A stretch of DNA of 38,612 nucleotides. It comes from Chloroflexota bacterium (GTDB lineage: Bacteria > Chloroflexota > Dehalococcoidia > Lucifugimonadales > JACQTT01). Shown here in pieces: positions 26,886 through 34,191 of this stretch (positions within the stretch are counted from its first letter, which is position 1; each line of letters begins with the position of its first letter). The DNA is taken from contig JACQTT010000083.1 in assembly GCA_016210665.1 (NCBI GenBank), forward strand, positions 1-38,612. Direction: 5' to 3'. A program made the position numbers and the translations under genes. The notes beneath the pieces are model-generated. The model saw only the letters and a list, made by a program, of their open reading frames with translations, was not told where the DNA came from and did not search any database.

Positions 26886-27578
26886 ATGGTGAGTGTTACA
26901 TCGGGTATCTTGAGAGAGCAGCTCCTGATGGTATATCGGCGTATGCTGGAAAGATACGGGCCCCAGCACTGGTGGCCTGGGGAGAGCGCCTTTGAAATTA
27001 CTATCGGCGCTGTTCTTACCCAGGCGGCCTCCTGGGGAAACGTGGAGAAGGCCCTCTGTAACCTGAAGCAGGCGGGCGTATTTTCTCCGAAGGCATTACG
27101 AGAAATCCCAGATGAGGATCTGGCGCGTCTCATATATCCCTGTGGCTATTTCAACGCCAAGGCGAGAAAGCTCAAGTCCCTGGCCCATTACCTGGGAGAG
27201 CGATTCGATGACGACCTGGATGCCCTTACAGTTCTCGACACTGCCACTCTGAGAGGAGAGCTACTGGCGGTATATGGCATCGGAGAGGAGACTGCCGACG
27301 CTATTATGCTGTACGTCGCCCAGAAGCCCTCCTTTGTTATTGATACCTACACGCGGCGAATCGTGCAGCGCTTGGGCCTGGCCCCTCTAAAGGACACCTA
27401 CAGCCGTCACCAGGCCCTTTTTATGGACAATCTGCCCCAAGAGACCTCCCTTTTCAACGAATATCACGCCCTGCTGGATCGGCACGGGAAAGAGACCTGC
27501 CGCAAGAAGCCTCTATGCGAGGGGTGCTGTCTTCTGAATCTCTGCCCCACCGGAGGGGCCAAAGTCTCCTCACGCTGA
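26886..27578 (+). CDS. Endonuclease III-like HhH-GPD DNA glycosylase without the catalytic lysine (MagIII-like)
   Basis: The 230-residue protein is a base-excision-repair glycosylase of the HhH-GPD superfamily. The region YGPQHWWPGESAFEITIGAVLTQ matches the endonuclease III-related / MagIII branch. The helix-hairpin-helix is AVYGIGEETADAI: at the position of the bifunctional lysine of EndoIII (GRKTA) it has Glu135. The catalytic Asp is kept as D153 in FVIDTYTRR. Four cysteines, C205, C211, C214 and C220 (C-x5-C-x2-C-x5-C), would bind a [4Fe-4S] cluster. I infer a monofunctional glycosylase, perhaps for alkylated purines. It follows sfsA by 18 bases. Confidence 0.85.
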   Translation: MVSVTSGILREQLLMVYRRMLERYGPQHWWPGESAFEITIGAVLTQAASWGNVEKALCNLKQAGVFSPKALREIPDEDLARLIYPCGYFNAKARKLKSLAHYLGERFDDDLDALTVLDTATLRGELLAVYGIGEETADAIMLYVAQKPSFVIDTYTRRIVQRLGLAPLKDTYSRHQALFMDNLPQETSLFNEYHALLDRHGKETCRKKPLCEGCCLLNLCPTGGAKVSSR

Positions 27579-27640
27579 CGCTAAGACCAGCATAAAGCCC
27601 TTGGGAGCACTTTTGTATGCCTGATTTGACGGGCCAGGGT

Positions 27641-27660
27641 GGTCATCGCAGCGATTGACC
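27641..27660. repeat. Imperfect palindrome between the glycosylase gene and the thi promoter
   Basis: GGTCATCGC and GCGATTGACC form a hairpin with one bulge and a 1-base centre. It lies 63 bases after the glycosylase stop and may act in transcript ending, but no T-run follows. Confidence 0.3.
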
Positions 27661-27698
27661 GCAGAACAAAATGATACGCTACCTGAAATATGGCTATA

Positions 27699-27727
27699 TT
27701 GACTTTTGAGATGGGCATGTTTATCCT
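27699..27727 (+). promoter_or_regulatory. Sigma-70 type promoter for the thi operon
   Basis: TTGACT (27699-27704) is followed after 17 bases by TATCCT (27722-27727), matching the -35 consensus at 5 of 6 and the -10 consensus at 4 of 6 positions. Transcription would begin about 27734, a few bases before the riboswitch, which is the expected arrangement. Confidence 0.55.
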
Positions 27728-27745
27728 AGAGGCATAAAGAAAAAA

Positions 27746-27841
<96 letters not shown>

Positions 27842-27851
27842 CGAAATGCTG

Positions 27852-27890
27852 ATACAGCCGCTGGCTCATCCAGCGGCTGTATATTTTGTA
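27852..27890 (+). terminator. Riboswitch expression platform: strong hairpin before thiG
   Basis: A 13-base perfect stem (27852-27864 / 27870-27882) with a 5-base loop is followed by ATTTTG, only a modest T-run. It lies directly behind the TPP aptamer and 50 bases before the thiG start, so it most likely acts as the regulated terminator. Confidence 0.75.
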
Positions 27891-27932
27891 GAGAGATCCT
27901 TTGACAGCGCGTCTGCCGATAAGGAGAAGGCT

Positions 27933-28724
27933 ATGAACGATCCCTTAGTTATTGCCGGCAAGGAGTTCAGGTCCAGGCTCATTTTAGGCACTGGTAAGTA
28001 TCGCTCTATGGAGGAGATGGTCGAGGCTATTGAGGCCTCGGGGGCCGAGATAATTACCGTGGCTATCCGTCGCCTCGACCTCGATGACCCCTCCAAAAAG
28101 ACCCTTCTGGATTACATAGACTGGGACAGATATACCATGCTTCCAAACACAGCCGGCTGCCGTACAGTAGAGGAGTCCCTATTCACATCTCGCTTGGCCA
28201 GAGAGGTCACAGGCTCCAACTGGTTGAAACTTGAGGTAATCCCCGATCCCAACTACCTTCTTCCAGACCCCATAGGCACCTTTGAAGCCGCCCGCCGCCT
28301 TTTAGACGAGGGATTTGTAGTTCTTCCCTATATTCACGCCGACCCCATTTTGGCCAGGAAGCTGGAAGAGATCGGGTGCGCCACTGTCATGCCCCTGGGC
28401 TCGCCCATAGGCTCTGGTCAGGGGATCCTTACGGCCGACGAGATCAGGATAATCATATCCGAGGCCCATGTACCCGTAGTGGTGGACGCAGGATTAGGAG
28501 TGCCCTCAGAGGCGGCCATGGCTTTAGAGATGGGCGCCGATGCCGTACTGGTGAACACCGCCATAGCCCAGGCCAAAGATCCTGCCTTGATGGCCCAGGC
28601 CTTCCGCCAGGGGGTCGAGGCAGGGCGCAAAGCATACAACGCTGGACGCATACCTAGAAGGCAGCACGCCAGCGCCAGCAGCCCCCTTGAAGGCATAGCC
28701 CGCTCAACGGGGACCACAGGCTAG
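27933..28724 (+). CDS. thiG: Thiazole synthase
   Basis: ThiG builds the thiazole phosphate of thiamine from deoxyxylulose phosphate, dehydroglycine and the sulfur carried on ThiS. It starts at ATG 27933 after AAGGAGAAGGCT, giving [23 protein letters not shown]. The open frame extends to 27846, but that extension would translate the terminator hairpin. The Schiff-base lysine is K99 in [10 protein letters not shown]. Other family marks are [32 protein letters not shown] and [21 protein letters not shown]-type glycines of the TIM barrel. The 263 residues are normal. It is the first gene of thiG-thiE-thiS under a TPP riboswitch. Confidence 0.96.
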   Translation: MNDPLVIAGKEFRSRLILGTGKYRSMEEMVEAIEASGAEIITVAIRRLDLDDPSKKTLLDYIDWDRYTMLPNTAGCRTVEESLFTSRLAREVTGSNWLKLEVIPDPNYLLPDPIGTFEAARRLLDEGFVVLPYIHADPILARKLEEIGCATVMPLGSPIGSGQGILTADEIRIIISEAHVPVVVDAGLGVPSEAAMALEMGADAVLVNTAIAQAKDPALMAQAFRQGVEAGRKAYNAGRIPRRQHASASSPLEGIARSTGTTG

Positions 28725-28731
28725 TCAAATT

Positions 28732-29382
28732 ATGGCCGCCTTTCCTGTTCCCTGCCTTTGCATGGTCACCGACCGCCATCATTACAGAGGTATATCCTTG
28801 GAAGAGGTGGTTTCCCTGGCTGTAGAAGGGGAGGTAAACCTGGTGCAGCTTCGAGAGAAAGACATGGCATCGGGGCGCTTGCTAAGGCTGGCGCACAGTC
28901 TAAAAAAGATTACGCAAGGCAAGGCTCTCCTCTTCGTAAATGACCGGGTGGATGTGGCCCTGGCCTGCGGTGCCGATGGAGTACAACTCGGTGAAGAGGC
29001 ATTACCCGTGTCGGCAGTCAGGCATCTGGCCGGAGAGGGATTGATCATTGGAAGGTCTGTCCACAGCGTTGAAGGGGCCGTTAAGGCCCAGGCAGAAGGT
29101 GCTGATTTTCTAATAGTGGGCACCGTATTCCTTTCTCCCTCCCATCCCATAGGGCGAGCCGCGGGCGTCGAGCTCCTCGCCTCGGTAGCCCAGCGGGTCA
29201 GCATACCCTTCCTGGCTATTGGAGGGATAAAGGAGGATAATATCCATCAGGTGATAGAGGCTGGAGCCTCTGGTGCCGCCATAATCAGCGCTATTTCAAC
29301 CAGCGATGACCCCCGGGCTACGACAAAGGCCCTGGTCCATGAGATGATACGGTCATGGTCAGGCATTAAGATAGCAGGATAG
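28732..29382 (+). CDS. thiE: Thiamine-phosphate synthase
   Basis: ThiE couples the hydroxymethylpyrimidine diphosphate and thiazole phosphate to thiamine phosphate. The barrel shows MVTDRHHYRG, the pyrophosphate-binding VNLVQLREKDM, FVNDRVDVALACGADGVQLG, IIGRSVHS, the phosphate loop FLIVGTVFLSPSHP and FLAIGGI. At 216 residues it is full length. It begins 7 bases after thiG. The site before ATG 28732 is poor, so its translation probably depends on thiG. It precedes thiS by 6 bases. Confidence 0.95.
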   Translation: MAAFPVPCLCMVTDRHHYRGISLEEVVSLAVEGEVNLVQLREKDMASGRLLRLAHSLKKITQGKALLFVNDRVDVALACGADGVQLGEEALPVSAVRHLAGEGLIIGRSVHSVEGAVKAQAEGADFLIVGTVFLSPSHPIGRAAGVELLASVAQRVSIPFLAIGGIKEDNIHQVIEAGASGAAIISAISTSDDPRATTKALVHEMIRSWSGIKIAG

Positions 29383-29388
29383 CAAGGT

Positions 29389-29592
29389 ATGATCGCTCTG
29401 ACGGTCAACGGCAAGAGACGAGAGCTGGAAGCGCCCATGAGCCTTATCAGCTACCTGCAGTCCCTGGGAGTAAGCCTAAAGTTTATCGCTGTGGCCTATA
29501 ACGGCACAGTGCTGCGGCGAGAGGAGTTCTCTAGCGTCATCCTAGGGGATGGTGACGTGCTAGAGATAGTACGCCCCGTAGGAGGCGGCTAA
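29389..29592 (+). CDS. thiS: Sulfur carrier protein ThiS
   Basis: ThiS carries thiazole sulfur as a C-terminal thiocarboxylate. The 67-residue ubiquitin-like protein reads IALTVNGKRRELEAPMSLI, LGVSLKFIAVAYNGTVLRREEF, DGDVLEIVRPVGGG. The C-terminal Gly-Gly needed for adenylation and thiocarboxylation is present and terminal. It is the last recognisable thi gene; no ThiF adenylylating partner, ThiH or ThiO is in the window. Immediately after it comes a GTG with a good ribosome-binding site that opens only a short frame. Confidence 0.95.
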   Translation: MIALTVNGKRRELEAPMSLISYLQSLGVSLKFIAVAYNGTVLRREEFSSVILGDGDVLEIVRPVGGG

Positions 29593-29593
29593 G

Positions 29594-29671
29594 GTGACGC
29601 TAATCCAAGAGCCAAAGGATATCTTCTCCTCAGACAAAAGAAAGAAGGAAGAATGCCAAACCCTTTTATAG
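29594..29671 (+). pseudogene. Possible 5' remnant of a gene interrupted by the restriction-modification cassette
   Basis: Directly behind thiS, GTG 29594 has GGAGG 8-9 bases upstream and opens a 25-codon frame starting VTLIQEPKDIFSSD that stops at 29671, inside the restriction gene. The good start signal and the sharp change to AT-rich sequence just downstream suggest the beginning of the original next gene of the thi operon. A chance frame or a short leader peptide is also possible. I do not recognise the peptide. Confidence 0.3.
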
Positions 29672-30282
29672 AAATGTTTGCGGATGACAAGTTGGCTGAT
29701 AAAGTCAAAACTCGTTTGCCATACCTGTTTCAACTAGCAGAATTGGAGAGTTCAAGAGCAGGTAAAATCGGAATGGAGGTAGGCTCAGTTCGCGAGAGGA
29801 TAGTAATTGCTCTACTTATTTACAGATTTGGTGAACCAAATGTACAAACTGAAATTCCTATCACTGAGCCTGAAGTTGACGCAAGATTATACGGACAACC
29901 AATTTCAATAAAGACGATTACTAGCAAGAGTTTTGGTGGGGTAAAAATTATTTGGACCGTAGATGCACAGAAGGCCCTACAATTCCAAGAAAATTATTAT
30001 CCTCATTCTGATATGTTGCTTGTTCAAGTCAATTGGAATGGCATGGGAGGGTTTTATTACATCCCCATGCAGACTCAGCAGAGGCTGTTTAATAGAATAG
30101 GCAGACTAAATTATATTAAGCTTCCCAAACCAGGAACAAATCCCAGAGGTGTTGAAATTACTGGACAGGCGTTATCGAGTTTAGTAAAAGATACCGATTC
30201 TAAGAGTATTGTAATAAACTGGAACAGAACTAAAATAGATTTTGACCCACTTAAGAGATGGGTTGAGCTCTGGCGGGAGTAA
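29653..30282 (+). CDS. ThaI-family type II restriction endonuclease
   Basis: The 209-residue protein resembles the ThaI restriction endonuclease family, as I recall it from LPYLFQLAELESSRAGKIG, GMEVGSVRERIVIALLIYRFG and the catalytic-looking PEVDARLYGQPISIKT. That last stretch reads as a PD-(D/E)xK site with D76 and the S-I-K triplet at 85-87. ThaI itself cuts CGCG; the specificity here is inferred at best. The gene is AT-rich: three 60-base stretches counted by hand give about 33% G+C, against about 62% in one stretch of thiE. This indicates recent transfer. It sits 60 bases after thiS and 3 bases before a methyltransferase gene, the normal layout of a type II system. Confidence 0.82.
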   Translation: MPNPFIEMFADDKLADKVKTRLPYLFQLAELESSRAGKIGMEVGSVRERIVIALLIYRFGEPNVQTEIPITEPEVDARLYGQPISIKTITSKSFGGVKIIWTVDAQKALQFQENYYPHSDMLLVQVNWNGMGGFYYIPMQTQQRLFNRIGRLNYIKLPKPGTNPRGVEITGQALSSLVKDTDSKSIVINWNRTKIDFDPLKRWVELWRE

Positions 30283-30285
30283 TAA

Positions 30286-31197
30286 ATGGCTTGGTCACAA
30301 CGACGACAGGGCACTAAAACCAGTGCCTTCGGCTCTCCTGGAAGAATCAACCACGACTCCACATCCTTCTACGCTAGCAGGTTATACGATGGATTGCCTA
30401 AGGAGAAGATAGTTAAGTACTTGGAAAACGCCATCCCTCCACAATCCTTAGATAGAATTTTCTGCAAAACGAGTGAGAGGATGGAGGAACTGCCGGATGA
30501 TAGTGTTCATCTGATGGTTACCTCACCGCCTTACAACGTAGGAAAAGTATATGACGAGAATCTCACTCTGGAAGGGTACAGGTCGTTTTTGAAGAGGGTA
30601 TGGCAAGAAGTTGAAAGGGTTCTTGTGCCCGGCGGAAGAGCGTGCATCAATATCGCAAATCTCGGCAGGAAGCCATATATTCCCCTGCACGCATTCATAG
30701 TCGAAGACATGCTCAATCTGGGGTTTCTTATGAGGGGTGAAATCATCTGGAATAAGGCATCCAGCGGCAGCCCTTCCACCGCCTGGGGTAGCTGGCTTTC
30801 CGCCAGAAATCCAACTCTGAGGGACGTTCACGAATACATCCTGGTCTTTTCCAAGGGGATGTTTACAAGAGGTACAATAGAGCGAAAAAACACCATGTCT
30901 AAAGAAGAGTTCCTGGAATTCACCAAAAGCGTATGGACCTTCTCGGCAGAGTCTGCAACCAAGATTGGGCATCCCGCACCTTTTCCTGTAGAGCTACCTT
31001 ACAGGTTGATTCAACTCTATACCTTTGAGGGCGAGGTGGTTCTGGATCCCTTCATAGGGAGTGGACAGATGGCATTGGCAGCAATGAAAACCAAACGCCA
31101 CTATGTGGGATATGATATAAGTCCTGAGTACGTGAGCTTGGCAGAAAAACGAATTCATAACTTTGTTTCAGCACCCCACAGCAACCCGTTGTTTTAG
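30286..31197 (+). CDS. Type II DNA methyltransferase, beta class (probably N4-cytosine)
   Basis: This 303-residue SAM-dependent DNA methyltransferase protects the host from the neighbouring nuclease. The catalytic motif IV is TSPPYNVG near residues 82-89, typical of N4-cytosine enzymes (S/TSPPY), though N6-adenine cannot be excluded. Motif I follows near the C-terminus as VLDPFIGSGQMALAA, and then YVGYDISPEYVSLAEKR. The order IV before I marks the beta group. GGGAG lies 7 bases before ATG 30286, 3 bases after the restriction gene stop. Two sampled 60-base stretches give about 47% G+C, higher than the partner nuclease. With the ThaI-like enzyme it forms a compact restriction-modification pair. 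Confidence 0.88.
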   Translation: MAWSQRRQGTKTSAFGSPGRINHDSTSFYASRLYDGLPKEKIVKYLENAIPPQSLDRIFCKTSERMEELPDDSVHLMVTSPPYNVGKVYDENLTLEGYRSFLKRVWQEVERVLVPGGRACINIANLGRKPYIPLHAFIVEDMLNLGFLMRGEIIWNKASSGSPSTAWGSWLSARNPTLRDVHEYILVFSKGMFTRGTIERKNTMSKEEFLEFTKSVWTFSAESATKIGHPAPFPVELPYRLIQLYTFEGEVVLDPFIGSGQMALAAMKTKRHYVGYDISPEYVSLAEKRIHNFVSAPHSNPLF

Positions 31198-31297
31198 TCT
31201 TCTGCAGAAACCTCTTGTAATCTCTCTACAAGCCTTTGGGGCTTAGCTGGATAGGGCTCGTTGGTTGTAGTATGGAAATCGGCTCACTACCAAGTAA

Positions 31298-31306
31298 TGC
31301 TATAAT
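31298..31306 (+). promoter_or_regulatory. Extended -10 promoter element
   Basis: TGCTATAAT is a perfect extended -10 (TGN-TATAAT) with no clear -35 partner, 184 bases before the lipoprotein ATG at 31490. The rest of the 292-base gap 31198-31489 shows only a weak AAGCC/GGCTT hairpin near 31230-31245, behind the methyltransferase gene. Confidence 0.4.
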
Positions 31307-31489
31307 AGCTTAAATTATGCTAAGTAACTTCTCTTCCACTAATTCGCTGATCTGCACAGAAGCATTGCCCGTAACTTATTGTAGAAGACTGGCGTAAAGA
31401 GCTTGCAGGCCCCCATTGAGTACCACCTTATCTCGTAGTGTGAGAAGTAGAGTCGTTACGTGAGGATTCCGTGGACTGAAAGGCTGTTT

Positions 31490-32680
31490 ATGAATAGTCG
31501 CAGTAGGCTTGCCTTTATTGCCCTGGCGCTTGTAATAGGAGCGGTCATAGTCTCTCTTGGCGGTTGCCAAAAGACAGCCCCAACACCAGCGACCGAGAGC
31601 ACGCCGCCCACTCAAACCTCTCCGCCTGCCAGAACCACTAATGCCGGAGGGGATCCAAAGGCTCCTGAATTGCAGGGCATCGCCAGTTGGATAAACAGCG
31701 ACTCCTTGACCCTGTCGGGTCTGCATGGCAAGGTGGTGCTCATAGACTTCTGGACATATACGTGTGTGAACTGCATTCGTACCCTTCCATATCTTAAAGA
31801 GTGGCACCGCAAATATGCCGACAAAGGGCTACAGATAATTGGCGTCCACACCCCAGAGTTCGACTTCGAAAAGAATCGGGAGAATGTGGTTAACGCCATG
31901 AAGGAAAACGGTCTCCAATATCCCGTGGCCCAGGACAACGACTACAAGACGTGGAACGCCTTTCAAAACCGCTTCTGGCCGGCCAAGTATCTCATAGACA
32001 AGGATGGATTCATACGCTATCGTCACTTCGGCGAAGGCTATTACGACGAGACAGAGAGAAAGATAAGGGAGCTTCTGCAAGAGATCGGCGCCGACCTTAC
32101 GAGCATAACGCCTGGCCTGGATCCAGGCCCGACATTCGATCCCAGGGCGCGCTCTCAGGTTACCGAGACTCAACTTACTCGTGAGATTTACGGGGGATAC
32201 AAGAGAAACTACAGCTCCTCTGGTACATACGTTGCTCACAGAGAGTATTACGAGGGCCAGGATAGAAGCATATCCTATACAGACCCCGGAGAGCATCTGA
32301 ACCATTTCATCTATCTCCAGGGCTTGTGGAGAAATGGCTATGAGAGCCTGATCCACGCTCGGGAGACGGAAAACTTCGAGGACTACATTGCCTTAAAGTT
32401 CAATGCTACTAGCGTCAACGCAGTCATAAGCCCTGAAGAAACCTCTTCTCCCTTCCGGCTAATACTTACCATGGACGACAGGTCACTAAAAGACGAGGAG
32501 ATAGGAGACGATGTTCAATTTGACGAGTTTGGTCGGAGCTACGTCCTTATTACGGAACCTCGGATGTACATGTTAGTAAAACTACCGACTTATGCCAGGC
32601 ACGAACTAAAGCTAAGGGTCAACTCCAATGCCTTCGCCCTGTTCGCCTTCACCTTCGGCGCCTACTCTACAGGACCTTAG
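31490..32680 (+). CDS. Thioredoxin-like lipoprotein (TlpA/DipZ C-terminal type)
   Basis: A 396-residue extracytoplasmic thiol-disulfide protein. The signal sequence [20 protein letters not shown] ends in a lipobox SLGGC (Cys26), followed by a Pro/Thr-rich linker. The thioredoxin domain carries [19 protein letters not shown] with the C92-V-N-C95 redox pair, then [12 protein letters not shown], typical of the DipZ periplasmic domain, and [12 protein letters not shown]. From about residue 215 a beta-rich domain follows as in DipZ proteins. The membrane CcdA-like half of DipZ is absent. The frame opens at GTG 31460, but ATG 31490 gives a clean signal peptide. It probably receives or delivers electrons to envelope proteins; the partner is not in the window. 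Confidence 0.87.
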   Translation: MNSRSRLAFIALALVIGAVIVSLGGCQKTAPTPATESTPPTQTSPPARTTNAGGDPKAPELQGIASWINSDSLTLSGLHGKVVLIDFWTYTCVNCIRTLPYLKEWHRKYADKGLQIIGVHTPEFDFEKNRENVVNAMKENGLQYPVAQDNDYKTWNAFQNRFWPAKYLIDKDGFIRYRHFGEGYYDETERKIRELLQEIGADLTSITPGLDPGPTFDPRARSQVTETQLTREIYGGYKRNYSSSGTYVAHREYYEGQDRSISYTDPGEHLNHFIYLQGLWRNGYESLIHARETENFEDYIALKFNATSVNAVISPEETSSPFRLILTMDDRSLKDEEIGDDVQFDEFGRSYVLITEPRMYMLVKLPTYARHELKLRVNSNAFALFAFTFGAYSTGP

Positions 32681-32817
32681 TAATAACAATGATTTCGATT
32701 CAGCGTAGCTTCTCCGCTACTCCTAGGAGTTTATTAACTGTGAGCCTAGTGTGGTGAATCAGGAAACAGGTGCAAAATGTCTTTCCTACGAAAATGTGTG
32801 CTCTGGAAGGTCGCTTT

Positions 32818-32938
32818 TGTCATTGCGAGGAGGCGGTAGCCGACGAAGTCCCGATGAAATCGGGAGAGGGGAGTTGCAACCCTGCCCGCTTGCCCCCAGA
32901 TTGCCACGCACCGATTGCATCAGGGCTCGCAATGACAA
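32818..32938. repeat. MITE-like element with 13-base terminal inverted repeats
   Basis: TTGTCATTGCGAG (32818-32830) and CTCGCAATGACAA (32926-32938) are perfect inverted ends of a 121-base element. Inside lies a perfect 7-base hairpin (TCCCGAT GAA ATCGGGA) and a GATTGCCACGC segment. The ends match a widespread family of small intergenic repeats whose ends read GTCATTGCGAG. No transposase is encoded. Confidence 0.75.
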
Positions 32939-32982
32939 TCTGGGACGGCCATTTTCATCTTTCCCAGTGCTGGATGCCAGCA

Positions 32983-33094
32983 TGACAGTTTCTGAGTACC
33001 GATGTGTCGGAACGAAGAATCTGAAGAGGCGGCCTCCGCCCACCAGATTCTTCACGGAGTTTATCCTGAGGAACGAAGGGTTCAGCATGACAAC
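32983..33094. repeat. Second palindromic repeat element
   Basis: A central perfect inverted repeat GAAGAATCTG (33014-33023) / CAGATTCTTC (33044-33053) encloses an inner GGCGG/CCGCC stem (33028-33032 / 33036-33040). The outer parts share CAGCATGACA as a direct repeat (32979-32988 and 33083-33092). It resembles the dispersed intergenic family containing GAAGAATCT and CAGATTCTTC. With the preceding element it fills most of the 491-base gap 32681-33171, which contains no gene. Confidence 0.6.
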
Positions 33095-33171
33095 TCAGCA
33101 TTGCAGACTAAATGAGCGAATCTCTGACTCAGGACACTAGGGATGAATCCACATATCTACCAGGTTAGAGC

Positions 33172-34179
33172 ATGAAGGGTATCTTAATCATAGGCTGGCT
33201 TATCTTCCTAGTAATCATGCTAGGAGCCTGCTCGGCGGATAAACCTGACCTTCAAACTAGCGCCGAGGTTTTATCCAGGGATGTTTCTCAGACTAGCGAT
33301 CTGACGGGAATTCTTGCCACTACAGACCTGAGCGTCGGCACTCAAAGGGTATCCTTCCTGCTAACATCCCCTAGTGGCCTGATCAAGGTTCCCCAGTTGG
33401 AAGTTTCTGCTGTCTTCTATCCTGATGACAGCTCTTCAGGCTCGACACGCGCAACCAACAGAGCGCTCTTTTATCTCTGGCCTTATGCTACCCGGGGCAC
33501 CTACGTTACCCAGCTATCCCTTGACCAGCCGGGTGATTGGGAGCTGACGATTGAGGTTCCGAGGGAAGAGGGAGCGGTAGGACGAACCAGTATTCCCCTT
33601 CGAGTAAGAGAGAGGAGTGTAACTCCACCTATTGGATCCCGGGTGCCCTTGAGCAAGAACAAAACCCTGCACGATGTCGCCAATCTGAGGGAGCTTAGCA
33701 GTGCCTCTTCTCCAGACCCAGACATGTATAGGTTGACCATAGCCGAGGCTGTGGAAAGCCGCAAACCGTTGATGGTAGTCTTCTCTAGCCCTGCTTTCTG
33801 CACAACTCCCACCTGTGGGCCTCAACTAGAGGAGGTGCAGAGTTTGAAGGACCGATACAGGGATAGGGCTAGCTTTATTCACGTGGAGGTCTATGACAAC
33901 GTAGAGGAGGTTCAGGAACGAGGGCTGGGTAGCGGACGATATGCAAAGTCGGTCCTGGATTGGCACCTGCCAGATATCGAGTCATACCTGAACGAGTCAT
34001 GGGTTTTCGTAGTGGATGCCAACGGACGTCTCGCCGCCAAGTTTCAGGGGTTTGCCGCGGCGAAGGAGTTGGAGGAGGCCCTCGATGAAGTGCTGAGCAG
34101 TCCTTCTGCTAAAAGTGCTTCAATGCTGCAGGGAAGAGAACAACCTTGGTCAAACCCTTGGCAAAAGCAAGCTGGATAA
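33172..34179 (+). CDS. Lipoprotein with thioredoxin-like domain (C-x4-C)
   Basis: This 335-residue protein has a signal peptide ending in lipobox MLGAC (Cys20). Residues about 45-155 look like a beta-sandwich (FixH/YtkA-like: QRVSFLLTSPSGLIKVPQLEV, YVTQLSLDQPGDWELTIEV). From about 185 comes a thioredoxin-like fold with VVFSSPAFCTTPTCGPQLEEV, where C210 and C215 are four residues apart, and VFVVDANGRLAAKFQG as the C-terminal strand. I recall similar FCxTxxCGP proteins annotated as thioredoxin-like. Such cysteines could bind a metal such as copper or act as a redox pair. It lies behind another redox lipoprotein, separated by repeats, and ends 12 bases before the convergent lon-like gene. Confidence 0.75.
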   Translation: MKGILIIGWLIFLVIMLGACSADKPDLQTSAEVLSRDVSQTSDLTGILATTDLSVGTQRVSFLLTSPSGLIKVPQLEVSAVFYPDDSSSGSTRATNRALFYLWPYATRGTYVTQLSLDQPGDWELTIEVPREEGAVGRTSIPLRVRERSVTPPIGSRVPLSKNKTLHDVANLRELSSASSPDPDMYRLTIAEAVESRKPLMVVFSSPAFCTTPTCGPQLEEVQSLKDRYRDRASFIHVEVYDNVEEVQERGLGSGRYAKSVLDWHLPDIESYLNESWVFVVDANGRLAAKFQGFAAAKELEEALDEVLSSPSAKSASMLQGREQPWSNPWQKQAG

Positions 34180-34191
34180 TTGACAATAAGG

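Noticed and set aside
27846-27932. Upstream extension of thiG from ATG 27846
   Set aside because: It would translate the riboswitch terminator hairpin. ATG 27933 has a good ribosome-binding site and the canonical ThiG N-terminus.
32751-33140. Frame of 129 codons between the two lipoproteins
   Set aside because: It is made of the two repeat elements and has no start signals or family resemblance.
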